Source: Saccharospirillum sp.
Lineage (GTDB): Bacteria; Pseudomonadota; Gammaproteobacteria; Pseudomonadales; Natronospirillaceae
Reading direction: 5' to 3'
Assembly (NCBI GenBank): GCA_018402545.1
Contig: JAGYIL010000001.1
Location: 1,116,001-1,180,000 of the forward strand
Length of the DNA stretch: 64,000 bases
Each line of letters starts with the position of its first letter. Within the stretch, counting starts at the first letter, position 1. The notes under the pieces were generated by a model. That model ran no database searches and was not told where the DNA came from. It saw only the letters and a list, made by a program, of their open reading frames with translations. This document shows, one piece after another, positions 47,970 to 57,649 of this stretch. Position numbers and translations under genes: made by a program.

Positions 47970-48055
47970 AGGTAGAGGCTAGAGTACCCTACCCAAAGCA
48001 GCCCTCAAGCGAAACTTGACTGTTATTAAAGCTGAATTTGCACCCTCGAAACCAA

Positions 48056-48167
48056 GTGCGAGCGGCCGGGTAGGCTCATCCGGGGTAGTCCGCAGTATGG
48101 ATGCTGCGGTCTAGGCTCATGGACGGATCCACGCCGACCCCGGATGAGCCTACCCGGTCGCTTGCAC
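48056..48167. repeat. Long intergenic palindrome, copy 5
   Basis: Arms 48056-48086 and 48137-48167 pair over 31 positions with two mismatches (CCGGGTAGGCTCATCCGGGGT region). The core is in reverse orientation: CCGCAGTATGG-ATGCTGCGG and CTCATGGACGGATCC. Located upstream of the metal operon and downstream of aceA. Confidence 0.85.
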
Positions 48168-48342
48168 GGACGCCCGGCAACAAGGCAAATTCAACAATCA
48201 AGGTACGGGCCAAACACTGGTTCAGATGCAAAGATGGCAACCAAAAAAGGGCGTCGATGACGCCCGGAGGGGACTTGCTGGTGTGACGGAGTTGAATGGG
48301 CCGGATCACAGGGGAGGGTGATCTGGCCTTGAGCGGGGTTGC
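48168..48342. other. aceA 3' region with two hairpins
   Basis: Contains the terminator at 48243-48265 and a second inverted repeat, GGCCGGATCAC / GTGATCTGGCC (48300-48310 and 48319-48329, one mismatch), close to the aceA stop. No gene was seen. Confidence 0.5.
48243..48265 (-). terminator. Terminator of aceA
   Basis: Perfect GGGCGTC-GAT-GACGCCC stem; on the reverse strand it is followed by TTTTTT. Confidence 0.88.
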
Positions 48343-49677
48343 TTAAGCGAACTGCTCTTCTTCGGTAGAGCCAGTCAGTGCGGTGACCGATGAGGTGCCG
48401 CCCTGAATGACTGTGGTCATGTCGTCGAAGTAGCCAGTGCCCACTTCCTGCTGGTGCGCAACAAAGGTGTAGCCCTTGTTGGCATCTTTGAATTCCTGCT
48501 CCTGCAGCTCAACGTAGGCCGACATGTCCTTGCGGGCATAGGCGTGGGCCAGGTTGAACATGCCGTGCCACATGTTGTGAATGCCGGCCAGCGTAATGAA
48601 CTGGAACTTGTAACCCATGGCCGACAGCTCAGTCTGGAACTTGGCAATGGTTGCGTCGTCCAGATTCTTGCGCCAGTTGAATGACGGTGAGCAGTTGTAA
48701 GCCAGCAGCTGATCCGGGAACTCCTTGCGGATGGCTTCAGCGAATTTGCGAGCCTCGTCCAGGTCCGGCTTGGCGGTTTCACACCACAGCAGGTCGGCAT
48801 AGGGCGCGTAGGCCAGGCCGCGGGCAATGGCTTGATCTATACCGGCCTTAACGCGGTAGAAACCTTCAGCGGTGCGACCGCCAACGATGAAGGGAGCATC
48901 GTAGGGGTCGCAGTCGGAGGTTATCAGATCCGCCGCATTGGCATCGGTACGGGCCAGCAAAATCGTAGGAACGCCTTCTACATCGGCCGCCAGACGTGCA
49001 GCCGCCAGCTTCTGAACGGCTTCCTGAGTCGGCACCAGTACTTTGCCACCCATATGACCGCATTTTTTGACCGAGGCGAGCTGGTCTTCGAAATGCACAC
49101 CGGAGGCGCCGGCACGAATCATGTTCTTCATCAGTTCATAGGCGTTCAGTACACCACCAAAACCGGCTTCGGCATCGGCCACGATAGGCGCGAAGTAGTC
49201 GATGTAGCCCTCATCACCCGGGTTCTTGCCGGTTTTCCACTGAATCTGGTCGGCACGTTCAAAGGCGTTGTTGATGCGACGAACCACCGTAGGCACGGAA
49301 TCAACCGCATACAACGACTGGTCCGGGTACATGGTTTCAGACGAGTTGGCGTCGGCGGCAACCTGCCAGCCCGACAGGTAAATCGCCTGAATACCGGCTT
49401 TCACCTGCTGCACCGCCTGGCCACCGGTCAGCGCGCCCATCGCATTAACGAAGTCTTTTTCGGGACGGAAGGCTGGACGGCCGCCTTCGTTGATCAGTTG
49501 CCAGAGCTTCTCGGCACCGCGAGTGGCCACGGTATTGTCACGCTTCAGCGAACCGCGCAGACGCACCACGTCTTCAGCACTGTAGGTGCGCTTAACGTTC
49601 TGCCAGCGGGGGTTGATGTCCCAGTCTTTCTGGATGGCTTCGATTTCAGCTTGGCGGTTGTAGTTTCCAGTGGTCAT
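48343..49677 (-). CDS. aceA: Isocitrate lyase
   Basis: 444 residues. Splits isocitrate to succinate and glyoxylate, the first step of the glyoxylate shunt. The family signature KKCGHMGGK holds the catalytic Cys; [16 protein letters not shown] and [15 protein letters not shown] are further active-site regions. The ATG at 49677 follows GAGGA; an upstream in-frame ATG at 49740 adds a low-complexity QRQ stretch and is rejected. Divergent from a LysR gene, with malate synthase G just beyond it. Confidence 0.97.
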   Translation of the reverse strand: MTTGNYNRQAEIEAIQKDWDINPRWQNVKRTYSAEDVVRLRGSLKRDNTVATRGAEKLWQLINEGGRPAFRPEKDFVNAMGALTGGQAVQQVKAGIQAIYLSGWQVAADANSSETMYPDQSLYAVDSVPTVVRRINNAFERADQIQWKTGKNPGDEGYIDYFAPIVADAEAGFGGVLNAYELMKNMIRAGASGVHFEDQLASVKKCGHMGGKVLVPTQEAVQKLAAARLAADVEGVPTILLARTDANAADLITSDCDPYDAPFIVGGRTAEGFYRVKAGIDQAIARGLAYAPYADLLWCETAKPDLDEARKFAEAIRKEFPDQLLAYNCSPSFNWRKNLDDATIAKFQTELSAMGYKFQFITLAGIHNMWHGMFNLAHAYARKDMSAYVELQEQEFKDANKGYTFVAHQQEVGTGYFDDMTTVIQGGTSSVTALTGSTEEEQFA

Positions 49678-49820
49678 GGTCGTGTCCTCTCGGTGTTGCG
49701 GTCTAGTTGTATTAGTCTGTTGTCGTTGTCGCTGCTGCAACGGTGTGTCTCTGCTGCGACCTTGACTTCACAGTAAAATCGCCAGGGTGATTTGGCCAAT
49801 TTATAGTTATTATTTTCAGT

Positions 49821-49835
49821 ATTCACGGTATGAAT
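49821..49835. promoter_or_regulatory. ATTCA-N5-TGAAT dyad, aceA/LysR promoter
   Basis: Perfect LysR-type palindrome ATTCA-CGGTA-TGAAT in the 232-bp divergent region, 75 bp before the LysR start and 144 bp before aceA. The same arms occur upstream of glcB at 50908-50926. Confidence 0.6.
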
Positions 49836-49909
49836 GATTGGCAGGCATTGGGTATAATTTGGATCAAAGACGATTTTTTAGACGAACTGGCGAACGGAAG
49901 GAGAAAAGG

Positions 49910-50860
49910 ATGCAACTTAGCCGCATCGATATGAACCTGCTGGTGTATCTGGATGTGCTGCTGCGTGAGCGAAGCGTGACCCGGGCGGCCGACAAACTGG
50001 GCATCAGCCAGCCAGCTATGAGCAACGGCCTGCGACGGCTGCGCACCCTGTTCGACGACCCCCTGCTGATTCGCACCAGTGAAGGCATGACCCCCACCGA
50101 GCGTGCCGGGCAACTGGAGCCGATGCTGCGTACCGTGCTGCAGGATATCGAACGCGCCATTCAGCCACGCTCCGATTTCGATGCCGAAAACAGCCAGCGG
50201 GTGTTTCGCATCATGGTCAGTGACTACGCCGAATCGACCCTGGTACCCCCACTGCTGCGGCGTTTGCGCGAAGAAGCACCGAACGTCATTCTGGACCTGA
50301 TGACCCCCAGCGACGTCAGCTTTCTGGATGTCGAGCAGGGCAAGGTCGATATGGTGATTAACCGCTTTGACGACATTCCCCAGTCGTTTCATCAGACCAT
50401 TGTCTGGCGCGACGAGTTCTGTTGCATGGTCAGTTCCGATAATCCCATTCTGGAAAATTTCAGCCTGAAGAACTACCTGCAGGCCCAGCACGTCTGGGTC
50501 AGCAAAACGGGCTATGGCGTAGGTGTAGGGGTTGACCCGGCCGATGTTCAGCGCCTGGGCTGGGTCGATGAAGTGCTAGGTCAACTGGGCAGCAAACGTA
50601 ACATCACGGTTTTCACCCGTCATTATCAGGCCGCCATGTTGCTGGCTGAACAGAACGACCTGGTGGTGACCTTGCCCGCCCGGGCCGCGCTGCTGCAGGC
50701 CCATAACAACCGCTTGCGGGTGATGGCACCGCCCTTTGTGATACCCGGCATCCAACTGAAACTGGTTTGGAGCCCGTTGCTGCACCACGATCCCGCGCAT
50801 CGCTGGATGCGGCGTCTCATCAACGAGGTGGCAGAGCAGGTTCCAAGCCCGGAGTTTTAG
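49910..50860 (+). CDS. LysR-family regulator, probable glyoxylate-shunt regulator
   Basis: 316 residues, NodD/NahR-like LysR subgroup judged by IDMNLLVYLDVLLRERSVTRAADKLGISQPAMSNGLRRLR and the effector domain beginning at QRVFRIMVSDYAES. It lies between aceA (divergent) and glcB (same direction). The ATG at 49910 is preceded by GGAAGGAG. Shared dyads before both target genes support direct control. Confidence 0.9.
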   Translation: MQLSRIDMNLLVYLDVLLRERSVTRAADKLGISQPAMSNGLRRLRTLFDDPLLIRTSEGMTPTERAGQLEPMLRTVLQDIERAIQPRSDFDAENSQRVFRIMVSDYAESTLVPPLLRRLREEAPNVILDLMTPSDVSFLDVEQGKVDMVINRFDDIPQSFHQTIVWRDEFCCMVSSDNPILENFSLKNYLQAQHVWVSKTGYGVGVGVDPADVQRLGWVDEVLGQLGSKRNITVFTRHYQAAMLLAEQNDLVVTLPARAALLQAHNNRLRVMAPPFVIPGIQLKLVWSPLLHHDPAHRWMRRLINEVAEQVPSPEF

Positions 50861-50907
50861 TGGCATGTTGAATGGGCGGGCCGTTAAAACCTTCGATGAT
50901 CAAAATC

Positions 50908-50926
50908 CCATTCATACTGTGAATGG
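50908..50926. promoter_or_regulatory. ATTCA-N5-TGAAT dyad, glcB promoter
   Basis: CCATTCA-TACTG-TGAATGG, seven perfect pairs around a five-base centre, 82 bp before the glcB start. Identical inner arms to the site upstream of aceA and the LysR gene. Confidence 0.6.
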
Positions 50927-51008
50927 TGACTATAAAGGTTATAAATTAGTCGTATCCGGCTTGGCTCCCTAGACTCGAATAAAAAGTAAACAGCGAAAGG
51001 CCAGACTC

Positions 51009-53189
51009 ATGACAGATCGAATTCAACACGGCGGTCTTCAGATCGCGACCGAACTCTATAACCTGATCGATCAGGAGATCGCCCCGGGCACCGGGGTTGA
51101 TCCAGCTCATTTCTGGGGTCAGTTTGAGGCCATACTGGATGAATTCGGGCCGCGCAACGAGGCGCTGTTGCGCCAGCGCGATACCTTGCAGGCGAAAATC
51201 GACCAGTACCATGCCGAACGCTCCGGTGATCCGCATGACGCGGATGACTACAAGGCCTTTTTGCAGGACATCGGCTACTTGCTGCCCCCGGTTGACGTCA
51301 AGCCCATCACTACCACTAACGTCGATACCGAAATCGCCGAACAGGCAGGGCCGCAGTTGGTGGTACCGGTCAAAAATGCCCGGTTTGCACTGAATGCCGC
51401 CAACGCTCGCTGGGGCAGCCTGTACGATGCCCTCTATGGCACCGATGCCATTTCAGAAGACGGCGGCGCCGAAATAGGCACAGGTTATAACCCGGTACGC
51501 GGCGCCAAGGTGATTGCCTTTGCCCGGGCCCACCTGGATCAGGCTACCCCGCTGGCCAAAGGCTCTCATGCTGATGCCGTGGCCTACCGAATCGAACACG
51601 GCACCCTGTCGGTTGAACTGAGCGATGGCACCCGAACTGGCCTTGCCGACCCGGCTAAATGCCTGGGGTACCAGGGCGATGAAGCCGCACCCACGGCTAT
51701 TCTGTTGAAAAACAACGGCTTGCACATCGAAATCCAGATCGACCCGACCAGCCCGGTCGGCAAAAGCGATGCGGCGGGCGTCAAAGACCTGCTAGTCGAA
51801 GCCGCACTGACCACCATCATGGATTGTGAAGATTCGGTCGCAGCGGTCGATGCCGAAGATAAAACCGAGGTTTATCGCAACTGGACGGGCCTGATGAAAG
51901 GCACGCTCAGCGAATCCTTTGAAAAAGGCGGTCAAACCATCACCCGCTCACTGAACAGCGACCGCGCCTATCAGGGCCTGAACGGCCGGCCGCTGGTATT
52001 GCATGGCCGCAGCCTGATGTTTGTACGCAATGTCGGCCACCTGATGACCATCAACGCAGTGCTCGATCGCGACGGTCGCGAAGTGCCGGAAGGCATTCTC
52101 GATGGCATGGTCACGGCCCTGGCGGCCAAACACGATGTGCTGAACAACACCGAGCGGCGCAACAGCCGCACCGGCAGCGTTTACATCGTAAAGCCCAAGA
52201 TGCACGGCCCGGAAGAAGTGACCTTTGCGGTCGATTTGTTCGCCCGCATCGAGGAGGCGCTCGATCTGCCAGCCAAGACCCTGAAAATCGGCATCATGGA
52301 CGAAGAGCGCCGCACCACGGTCAATCTGGCCGCCTGCATTCAAGCCGCCAGTGACCGCACCGTCTTCATCAACACGGGCTTCCTAGATCGCACCGGCGAT
52401 GAGATTCACACCAGTATGCTGGCCGGCCCGATGATTCCCAAGGCGCAAATGAAGCAGCAAGCCTGGATCAGCGCCTACGAAGACAACAACGTCGATGCCG
52501 GCCTCGCCGCAGGCTTGCCGGGCAAAGCCCAGATCGGCAAAGGCATGTGGGCCATGCCAGACGAAATGGCTGCCATGCTGGAACAGAAGCAGGGCCACCC
52601 CATGGCCGGTGCCAACACCGCCTGGGTACCCTCCCCGAACGGTGCCACCCTGCACTCGGTACATTATCACCGCATCAGCGTAGCCGAGCGTCAGGAAACC
52701 CTGCGCCAGCGCGAACCGGCCTCACTGGATGCCATATTGCAGATCCCCTTGTTGGCCGACCCGGGTTCACTGACCGCCGAAGCGATTCAGGCAGAACTCG
52801 ACAACAACGCTCAGGGCATTCTCGGCTACGTTGTCCGCTGGATCGACCACGGCGTCGGCTGTTCCAAAGTACCCGACATCAACAACGTCGGCCTGATGGA
52901 AGACCGTGCCACACTGCGCATTTCCAGCCAGCACATGGCCAACTGGCTGCACCACGGCATCTGCACCGAAGCCCAGGTCATCGAAACCATGAAACGCATG
53001 GCCGCCATAGTCGACAAGCAAAACGCCCACGACCCAAGCTACACACCAATGGCCAAAGACCCGGACAACAACATCGCCTTCCAGGCGGCCCTGGCACTGG
53101 TGCTCGAAGGCAAACAACAACCCAACGGCTACACAGAGCCGCTGTTGCACGCATTTCGCATCAAAGCAAAGGAAGCCCGGCGAGGTTGA
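51009..53189 (+). CDS. glcB: Malate synthase G
   Basis: 726 residues, the usual length of isoform G. Condenses glyoxylate with acetyl-CoA to malate. Family regions include [31 protein letters not shown] near the N-terminus, [15 protein letters not shown], the metal-binding region with [10 protein letters not shown], and [13 protein letters not shown]. Same pathway as aceA 1.3 kb upstream. Two palindromic repeats follow the stop. Confidence 0.97.
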   Translation: MTDRIQHGGLQIATELYNLIDQEIAPGTGVDPAHFWGQFEAILDEFGPRNEALLRQRDTLQAKIDQYHAERSGDPHDADDYKAFLQDIGYLLPPVDVKPITTTNVDTEIAEQAGPQLVVPVKNARFALNAANARWGSLYDALYGTDAISEDGGAEIGTGYNPVRGAKVIAFARAHLDQATPLAKGSHADAVAYRIEHGTLSVELSDGTRTGLADPAKCLGYQGDEAAPTAILLKNNGLHIEIQIDPTSPVGKSDAAGVKDLLVEAALTTIMDCEDSVAAVDAEDKTEVYRNWTGLMKGTLSESFEKGGQTITRSLNSDRAYQGLNGRPLVLHGRSLMFVRNVGHLMTINAVLDRDGREVPEGILDGMVTALAAKHDVLNNTERRNSRTGSVYIVKPKMHGPEEVTFAVDLFARIEEALDLPAKTLKIGIMDEERRTTVNLAACIQAASDRTVFINTGFLDRTGDEIHTSMLAGPMIPKAQMKQQAWISAYEDNNVDAGLAAGLPGKAQIGKGMWAMPDEMAAMLEQKQGHPMAGANTAWVPSPNGATLHSVHYHRISVAERQETLRQREPASLDAILQIPLLADPGSLTAEAIQAELDNNAQGILGYVVRWIDHGVGCSKVPDINNVGLMEDRATLRISSQHMANWLHHGICTEAQVIETMKRMAAIVDKQNAHDPSYTPMAKDPDNNIAFQAALALVLEGKQQPNGYTEPLLHAFRIKAKEARRG

Positions 53190-53208
53190 ATTTTGTGGCA
53201 TGGGTTCG

Positions 53209-53333
53209 TGTCGGCCACCAGGTAGGCCTCTACGGGTGGTGCGACACTCGCTCGGCGTGAACCCATCCATGGGGCCTAGGCTTCGGCATCCATGCCTCAG
53301 ACTTCCCCGGATAGGCCTACCTGGCAGCCAACA
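53209..53333. repeat. Long intergenic palindrome, copy 6
   Basis: Arms start TGTCGGCCACCAGGTAGGCCT and end with the complement, TACCTGGCAGCCAACA. The left arm carries an extra insertion (about 53230-53250) that breaks symmetry. The core has GAACCCATCCATGGGG and GGCATCCATGCC hairpins. Confidence 0.8.
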
Positions 53334-53413
53334 CTGACCAGCGGGTTGCACAATCCAATACTTTGAAAGCAATGCATGCCAGCGAGCCATTATTTGAGAT
53401 TAACCACCGTGCT

Positions 53414-53624
53414 ACTGAGTTAGAAGTTCGCGCAAATTTAACCCGGGACATTCGAAGGGCTACCGGGTACGCCTATTGGAGGCCGTGAGACCACATGGAT
53501 GTGGTCTTCGAGCCCCCATGGATGGGTTCACGGCGTGCCTTCAATAGGCGTACCCGGTGGCCCGCTTGGCACCGAACTCCAGTCAAACTCCCAGCCCAAC
53601 TAGCCCGCGAACTTCTAACTCAGT
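53414..53624. repeat. Long intergenic palindrome, copy 7
   Basis: Outer arms ACTGAGTTAGAAGTTCGCG (53414-53432) and its exact complement (53606-53624), 19 perfect pairs. Inner arms with ACCGGGTACGCCTATTG pair at all but two of about 27 positions. The core is reversed: GACCACATGGATGTGGTC and CCCCCATGGATGGG. Confidence 0.88.
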
Positions 53625-53720
53625 ACTCGTGCCACTAATTGAATCACTGTCGCCAGAGCAGATCTGAATGCTAGAATTGCCGGGTTTTTAGGCCTTTTCC
53701 ACTTCCCTGTTGAGACCATC

Positions 53721-54287
53721 ATGCCGAAAGCTCCCGAGATTAAACCCGGCCACGTTATTGAATTGGACGGTAACCAGTACAAAATCAGCAAAGTTGATGT
53801 GCATAGTCCCAGTGCCCGGGGCGCGGCGACCTTGTACAAGATGACCATGAATGAACTGGTCAGTAAGCGTAAGCGTGAAGAAGCCTTTAAAGGGGATGAC
53901 TTTCTGACCCTGGCGGACGCCGCTACCTGCTCCATGCAGTATTTGTTTTCCGAAGGTGACATGCATACCTTTATGGATGTCGACGATTATGCCCAGCATA
54001 TGCTTTCAACCGATGACCTGGGTGATCAGCTGGCCTGGTTGCACGATGGCATGGAAGGGCTGACCGGGCTGGTGGTCAACGAAGTACTGGTTGCCATTGA
54101 ATTGCCGCAGTCGCTGGTCAAACAGATAGTTGAGACGGCACCGGGTATCAAGGGGGCTTCTGCTTCTGCGCGCACCAAGCCGGCTTTGTTGGAAGGAGGC
54201 ATTACCGTTCAGGTGCCCGAATACATTGAGCAGGGCGAACGGATTAAGGTGAATACCGAATCGAAAAAGTTTATGTCCCGGGCGTGA
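53721..54287 (+). CDS. yeiP: Elongation factor P-like protein EfpL (YeiP)
   Basis: 188 residues, three OB/KOW-like domains. It has the EfpL loop SPSARGAATLYK with Arg33 in place of the modified Lys of EF-P, and the C-terminal block ETAPGIKGASASARTKPA shared by the EF-P family. EfpL helps ribosomes through proline-rich and other difficult motifs. Monocistronic. A GCCGCC...GGCGGC hairpin (about 54298-54328) after the stop may end the transcript, though it has no T run. Confidence 0.93.
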   Translation: MPKAPEIKPGHVIELDGNQYKISKVDVHSPSARGAATLYKMTMNELVSKRKREEAFKGDDFLTLADAATCSMQYLFSEGDMHTFMDVDDYAQHMLSTDDLGDQLAWLHDGMEGLTGLVVNEVLVAIELPQSLVKQIVETAPGIKGASASARTKPALLEGGITVQVPEYIEQGERIKVNTESKKFMSRA

Positions 54288-54336
54288 TGTATAAACTGCC
54301 GCCGGCCTCAATCGGGAGGTTGGCGGCTAATTCATG

Positions 54337-55368
54337 TCACTGGCTCAGCAGTATCGCCAGCCAGCGGCTTTTGGGGTAAACCTCCAGGCCGATCTTGACG
54401 ACCACCGTGAGCGGCACCGCCAGCAGGGTGCCGACAGGCCCCAGTACCCACCCCCAGAAGATCAGCGACAAAAACACGACCAGGGTCGAAAGGTCCAGCG
54501 AGCGGCCCATCATGCGTGGTTCCAGCAGATTCCCGATTAAGGCGTTAATGGCCCCAAATCCAATCAGACTGATCGCGAAACCGCTCAAGCCCTGTTGCAC
54601 CGTAGCCAGAAAGACGGCCGGAATGGCGGCAATGAGAGAGCCAATGTTCGGGATGAAGTTCATCACAAAAGCCAGGGTACCCCAGAGAATGGGGTAGTCG
54701 ACCTGGAGTAGCTTGAGAAACCCCCATACCAGCAAACCGGTGATGGCGCTGATGAACGATTTGATCACCAGATAGCGTTGCACCATGGACGTGAAACGAC
54801 GGGCGTACTCGGCAGAGCGATCATCGCCCAGCGCCCGGTTCAGCTTGGCATGAGCACCCTGAGCTTCATCGAGCATGAAAATCAGAATGAACACCGTCAG
54901 CACCAGTGCCACCAGAATGCCGCCCAGGCCTGAAAACAGGGCGCTGACCACACCCAGTAGATTATCGGAATCGGGCGCGATGCTTTGCAGGCTGCTGCGC
55001 AGATCACCCGTTAGCCAGGGGAGCCGCTCGCGCAGTAGTTGCAGCCAGCCGTCGAGCTTTTCTTCGTATTCAGGCATGCGTCTGAAAAACTCTTCGGTGG
55101 AGGAAATGACCAGACTGCTGATGCCATAAAGCACAATAAATACCAGAAGCACCACGGCCCCTATGGCAAGCGGAGTCGGCACCCGGTAGCGCACCAGCCA
55201 GCGTACAGCGGGGGTGGTGAGTACCGCCAGAAACAGCGCAAGCAGGAAGGGCACCAGAATGGGTTGTGCGATGCGCATGCCGGCAATGATAACGATCACG
55301 GCGGCGACGGTTATCAGTGCACGGGTGAGGGGTGCATCGAATGGGTTCGGTGAGGCTCTTCGGGTCAT
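54337..55368 (-). CDS. AI-2E/PerM-family membrane transporter
   Basis: 343 residues with about seven to eight helices. The family pattern is visible in the N-terminal double helix (AQPILVPFLLALFLAVLTTP), the soluble middle segment (about 85-140), and VMNFIPNIGSLIAAIPAVFLA with GNLLEPRMMGRSLDLSTLVVFLSL near the end. Members export autoinducer-2 or act as Na+/H+ antiporters; which applies here is unknown. Confidence 0.88.
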   Translation of the reverse strand: MTRRASPNPFDAPLTRALITVAAVIVIIAGMRIAQPILVPFLLALFLAVLTTPAVRWLVRYRVPTPLAIGAVVLLVFIVLYGISSLVISSTEEFFRRMPEYEEKLDGWLQLLRERLPWLTGDLRSSLQSIAPDSDNLLGVVSALFSGLGGILVALVLTVFILIFMLDEAQGAHAKLNRALGDDRSAEYARRFTSMVQRYLVIKSFISAITGLLVWGFLKLLQVDYPILWGTLAFVMNFIPNIGSLIAAIPAVFLATVQQGLSGFAISLIGFGAINALIGNLLEPRMMGRSLDLSTLVVFLSLIFWGWVLGPVGTLLAVPLTVVVKIGLEVYPKSRWLAILLSQ

Positions 55369-55527
55369 AGGGGGTGGGTCTGCCTGTTTCGGTCATCGTC
55401 AGTGTAGCTGATCCGGTTCCACGCGGTTCAAACACAGTGCGGTCAGCTTCTCGCTTTATCAGCGCTGTTTCAAGCGACAATGGTCATTTACGGGCAATTG
55501 GAGTTGAAATATGAGGGGTGATGCAAA

Positions 55528-55549
55528 AAACCCGGCTAAAGCCGGGTTT
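55528..55549 (-). terminator. Terminator of the sulfur operon
   Basis: Ten-pair stem AAACCCGGCT / AGCCGGGTTT with a two-base loop. On the reverse strand it runs into TTTTTT, 25 bp after the stop of the last YeeE/YedE gene. Confidence 0.88.
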
Positions 55550-55574
55550 GAACGTATTGCCTTAAGCAGAATAC

Positions 55575-56048
55575 CTAACCAACGCAGGCCTCGTTCGCCT
55601 GATGCTTCTGCTGCTTGTAGTCTTCGTATTTGGCCAGACCAAATTTGGCCCCCAGTGTGCCCACAACGTAGGCGGTGAAGATGGTCAGAATGCTGCCATC
55701 CACAAAACTCAGCGAGGTGATCATCGGGCCCGGGCAATAGCCAGCCAGGCCCCAGCCTGCGCCGAACAGCACGCCGCCGATCACAATACGCCGGTCAACC
55801 TGGCTCTTGCCGGGTATGCGGAACAGCTCAGCCAGAATCGGCTTGCCGCGCTTGAGAATCAGCGGCGTGGCGATGGCGTTCACCAGCAAACCGCCGCCCA
55901 TTACAAAGGCCAGTGAGGGATCCCAGGTACCAAAGACATCCAGGAAATTCACCACCTTGGCCGGGTCGATCATTTGGGCAACCGACAGGCCGAAACCGAA
56001 CAGGATGCCGGCAAACAAAGCCGCCGACAGGCTTTTAGCGTTTGTCAT
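55575..56048 (-). CDS. YeeE/YedE-family sulfur transport half-protein (PmpB-like)
   Basis: 157 residues, four to five helices. GFGLSVAQMIDPAKVVNFLDV and GAGWGLAGYCPGPMI, with the conserved membrane cysteine, are the signatures of the second half of the YeeE/YedE fold. Two bases separate it from the first half, so the pair makes one thiosulfate- or sulfane-sulfur channel. Confidence 0.9.
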   Translation of the reverse strand: MTNAKSLSAALFAGILFGFGLSVAQMIDPAKVVNFLDVFGTWDPSLAFVMGGGLLVNAIATPLILKRGKPILAELFRIPGKSQVDRRIVIGGVLFGAGWGLAGYCPGPMITSLSFVDGSILTIFTAYVVGTLGAKFGLAKYEDYKQQKHQANEACVG

Positions 56049-56050
56049 GA

Positions 56051-56497
56051 TCAGGCTCCTCCGGTAAACAGGTGGCGGATGATGTACACCGTGACAAAGG
56101 CGGTGGCCATAAAGGTCACCGTTGCGACCAGTGAGCGCGGGCTGCGCCGTGCCAGGCCGCAGATGCCATGGCCACTGGTGCAGCCGGTGCCGATGGTGGT
56201 ACCAACGCCGACGAGCAGGCCCGCAGCGATCAGCCAGGGCGTGCCGACCACGGCTTCAATGTGGTCGACGCCGGCACCGGCCCCCAGCCACTGGTAGATA
56301 AACCCGCCGATGATCAGACCAGCGATGAACAGGATTCGCCAGCTGACGTCGCCTTTTTCCGGGTAGACGATACCGCCGAAAATACCGGAGATGCCGGCCA
56401 CACGGCCTTTAACCAGCAGCAGAAAGGCCGCTGAGAGGCCAATCAGGGCGCCGCCGAGTGCAGCTGACAGGGGTGTGAAATTGATGATTTCCATCAT
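56051..56497 (-). CDS. YeeE/YedE-family sulfur transport half-protein (PmpA-like)
   Basis: 148 residues with four helices. The hallmark GTGCTSGHGICGLAR carries the conserved cysteines that relay sulfur. Together with the next gene it equals one full YeeE. Downstream of a persulfide-dioxygenase-type gene, as in BigR-type operons. GAGG precedes the start. Confidence 0.9.
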   Translation of the reverse strand: MMEIINFTPLSAALGGALIGLSAAFLLLVKGRVAGISGIFGGIVYPEKGDVSWRILFIAGLIIGGFIYQWLGAGAGVDHIEAVVGTPWLIAAGLLVGVGTTIGTGCTSGHGICGLARRSPRSLVATVTFMATAFVTVYIIRHLFTGGA

Positions 56498-56590
56498 TAC
56501 CTCGATTAAGTGTTAGCTACTGTATGGCTGCCTTGGTTAGGGAGCCGGGTGGACTTTGCAAGGGGCTCCAGCCACCCGGTACTTCCCTTT

Positions 56591-57472
56591 TCAGGCAACG
56601 CGCTGCATTTTCAGGTTGAGCGGTATTTTCAGGTACCGCTTGTTGTTGCTTTCCATTTTGGGCAGGTGGCCTGCATCGATGTTCACCAGAATGCTCTGGT
56701 AGATCAGCTTCGGCGCAGCCAGTCCCGCGTCTCTTTGCTCGCGGAAGGCGACAAACGCTTCTTCGGTAGTGTCACCCTTCAACTGGATGTTATTGGCTTT
56801 TTCCTCACCGATCGTGCTCTCCCAGGCGACGTCGCGGCCACCTGGCTGGTAGTCGTGGCCAACAAAGACGCGGGTGTCATCTGGAAGGCTGTAAAGATTG
56901 TCGGTCACGCAGCGGTAGAGGGTGCGCGCGTCGCCGGCCGGAAAGTCGCAGCGACCGGTACCGTAGTCGGGCATGAACAGGGCGTCACCGGTGAAGACGG
57001 CATCACCGATCAGGAACGACAAACAAGCTGGCGTGTGCCCTGGGGTTGGCAGTGCTTTGATACGCAGCGTTCCGGCTTCGAGTGTTTCGAAGTCCGTGAT
57101 CAGGGTGTCGAACTGGTTGCCATCAGTGACGAAGGACTCTTCCAGGTTGTAGACGGATTTAAAGACCGTCTGCACGCCGGTAATGCGCTCGCTGATGGCC
57201 ACTTTGATGCCCGGGTATTCATCGCGGAACAACTGGCTTGAGCTCAAATGATCAGCATGGGCATGGGTTTCAAGCACGTAGTGCAGTTTCAGGTCGTTTT
57301 CAGCAACGAAATCGACAACCTGCTGGAACGACTCGTCAGAGACGATGCTGCCGATAGGGTTGTAGTCCAATACCGGGTCAATCACGACGGCGTCGCGGCT
57401 GTCTTCATCGTAGACCACATAGGTCAGGGTGTAGGTGGCCGGATCGTAAAAGGTTTTAATCGCTTGTTTCAT
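56591..57472 (-). CDS. MBL-fold hydrolase, probable persulfide dioxygenase (ETHE1/Blh-like)
   Basis: 293 residues. Metallo-beta-lactamase fold with ETHAHADHLSSSQ, GHTPACLSF, FTGDALFMPDYGTGRCDFP and VFVGHDYQPGG. The TGRCDFP stretch is typical of persulfide dioxygenases, which oxidise glutathione persulfide to sulfite. The ATG at 57472 has GGAG at seven bases; ATGs at 57478 and 57502 are alternatives. First gene of an operon with PmpA/PmpB-like transporters, pointing to sulfide and sulfane-sulfur detoxification. Confidence 0.88.
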   Translation of the reverse strand: MKQAIKTFYDPATYTLTYVVYDEDSRDAVVIDPVLDYNPIGSIVSDESFQQVVDFVAENDLKLHYVLETHAHADHLSSSQLFRDEYPGIKVAISERITGVQTVFKSVYNLEESFVTDGNQFDTLITDFETLEAGTLRIKALPTPGHTPACLSFLIGDAVFTGDALFMPDYGTGRCDFPAGDARTLYRCVTDNLYSLPDDTRVFVGHDYQPGGRDVAWESTIGEEKANNIQLKGDTTEEAFVAFREQRDAGLAAPKLIYQSILVNIDAGHLPKMESNNKRYLKIPLNLKMQRVA

Positions 57473-57611
57473 GTTCATTCTCCAATCTGATGTTAGTCGC
57501 ATGCCGGAGGCTGTATGTCCGGTGTTGTTGTCTGTATTGCCAGTACTGTGCCAACTTTAAGGCTGCATCATACGGGCGTTTCAGGATACATTAGAAGAAT
57601 CTGTATTAATG

Positions 57612-57643
57612 GGTTGCAACATGCGTTGCAGCATGTTGCAACC
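57612..57643. promoter_or_regulatory. Perfect 13-bp palindrome between SulP and persulfide dioxygenase genes
   Basis: GGTTGCAACATGC and GCATGTTGCAACC flank a six-base centre, GTTGCA. It lies six bases after the SulP stop and 140 bp before the dioxygenase start. It could be a terminator without T run or an operator. GTTGCAAC also occurs near 60317, just inside the DUF3080 gene. Confidence 0.5.
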
Positions 57644-57649
57644 GGCCTG

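Larger units (their letters stand above)
53190..53720. other. Repeat-filled intergenic region glcB / efpL
   Basis: 531 bp holding two different palindromes (53209-53333 and 53414-53624). The last 95 bp should contain the efpL promoter. No ORF or RNA gene was recognised. Confidence 0.6.

Noticed and set aside
47970-48055. Zur box upstream of the metal operon
   Set aside because: No palindrome resembling a Zur site was seen; only GGTA-N10-TACC, which is too weak.
48832-49776. 314-codon forward ORF opposite aceA
   Set aside because: Shadow of isocitrate lyase; no motif and no ribosome site.
56510-57241. 243-codon forward ORF opposite the MBL-fold gene
   Set aside because: Fully antisense to a gene with clear metal-binding motifs.
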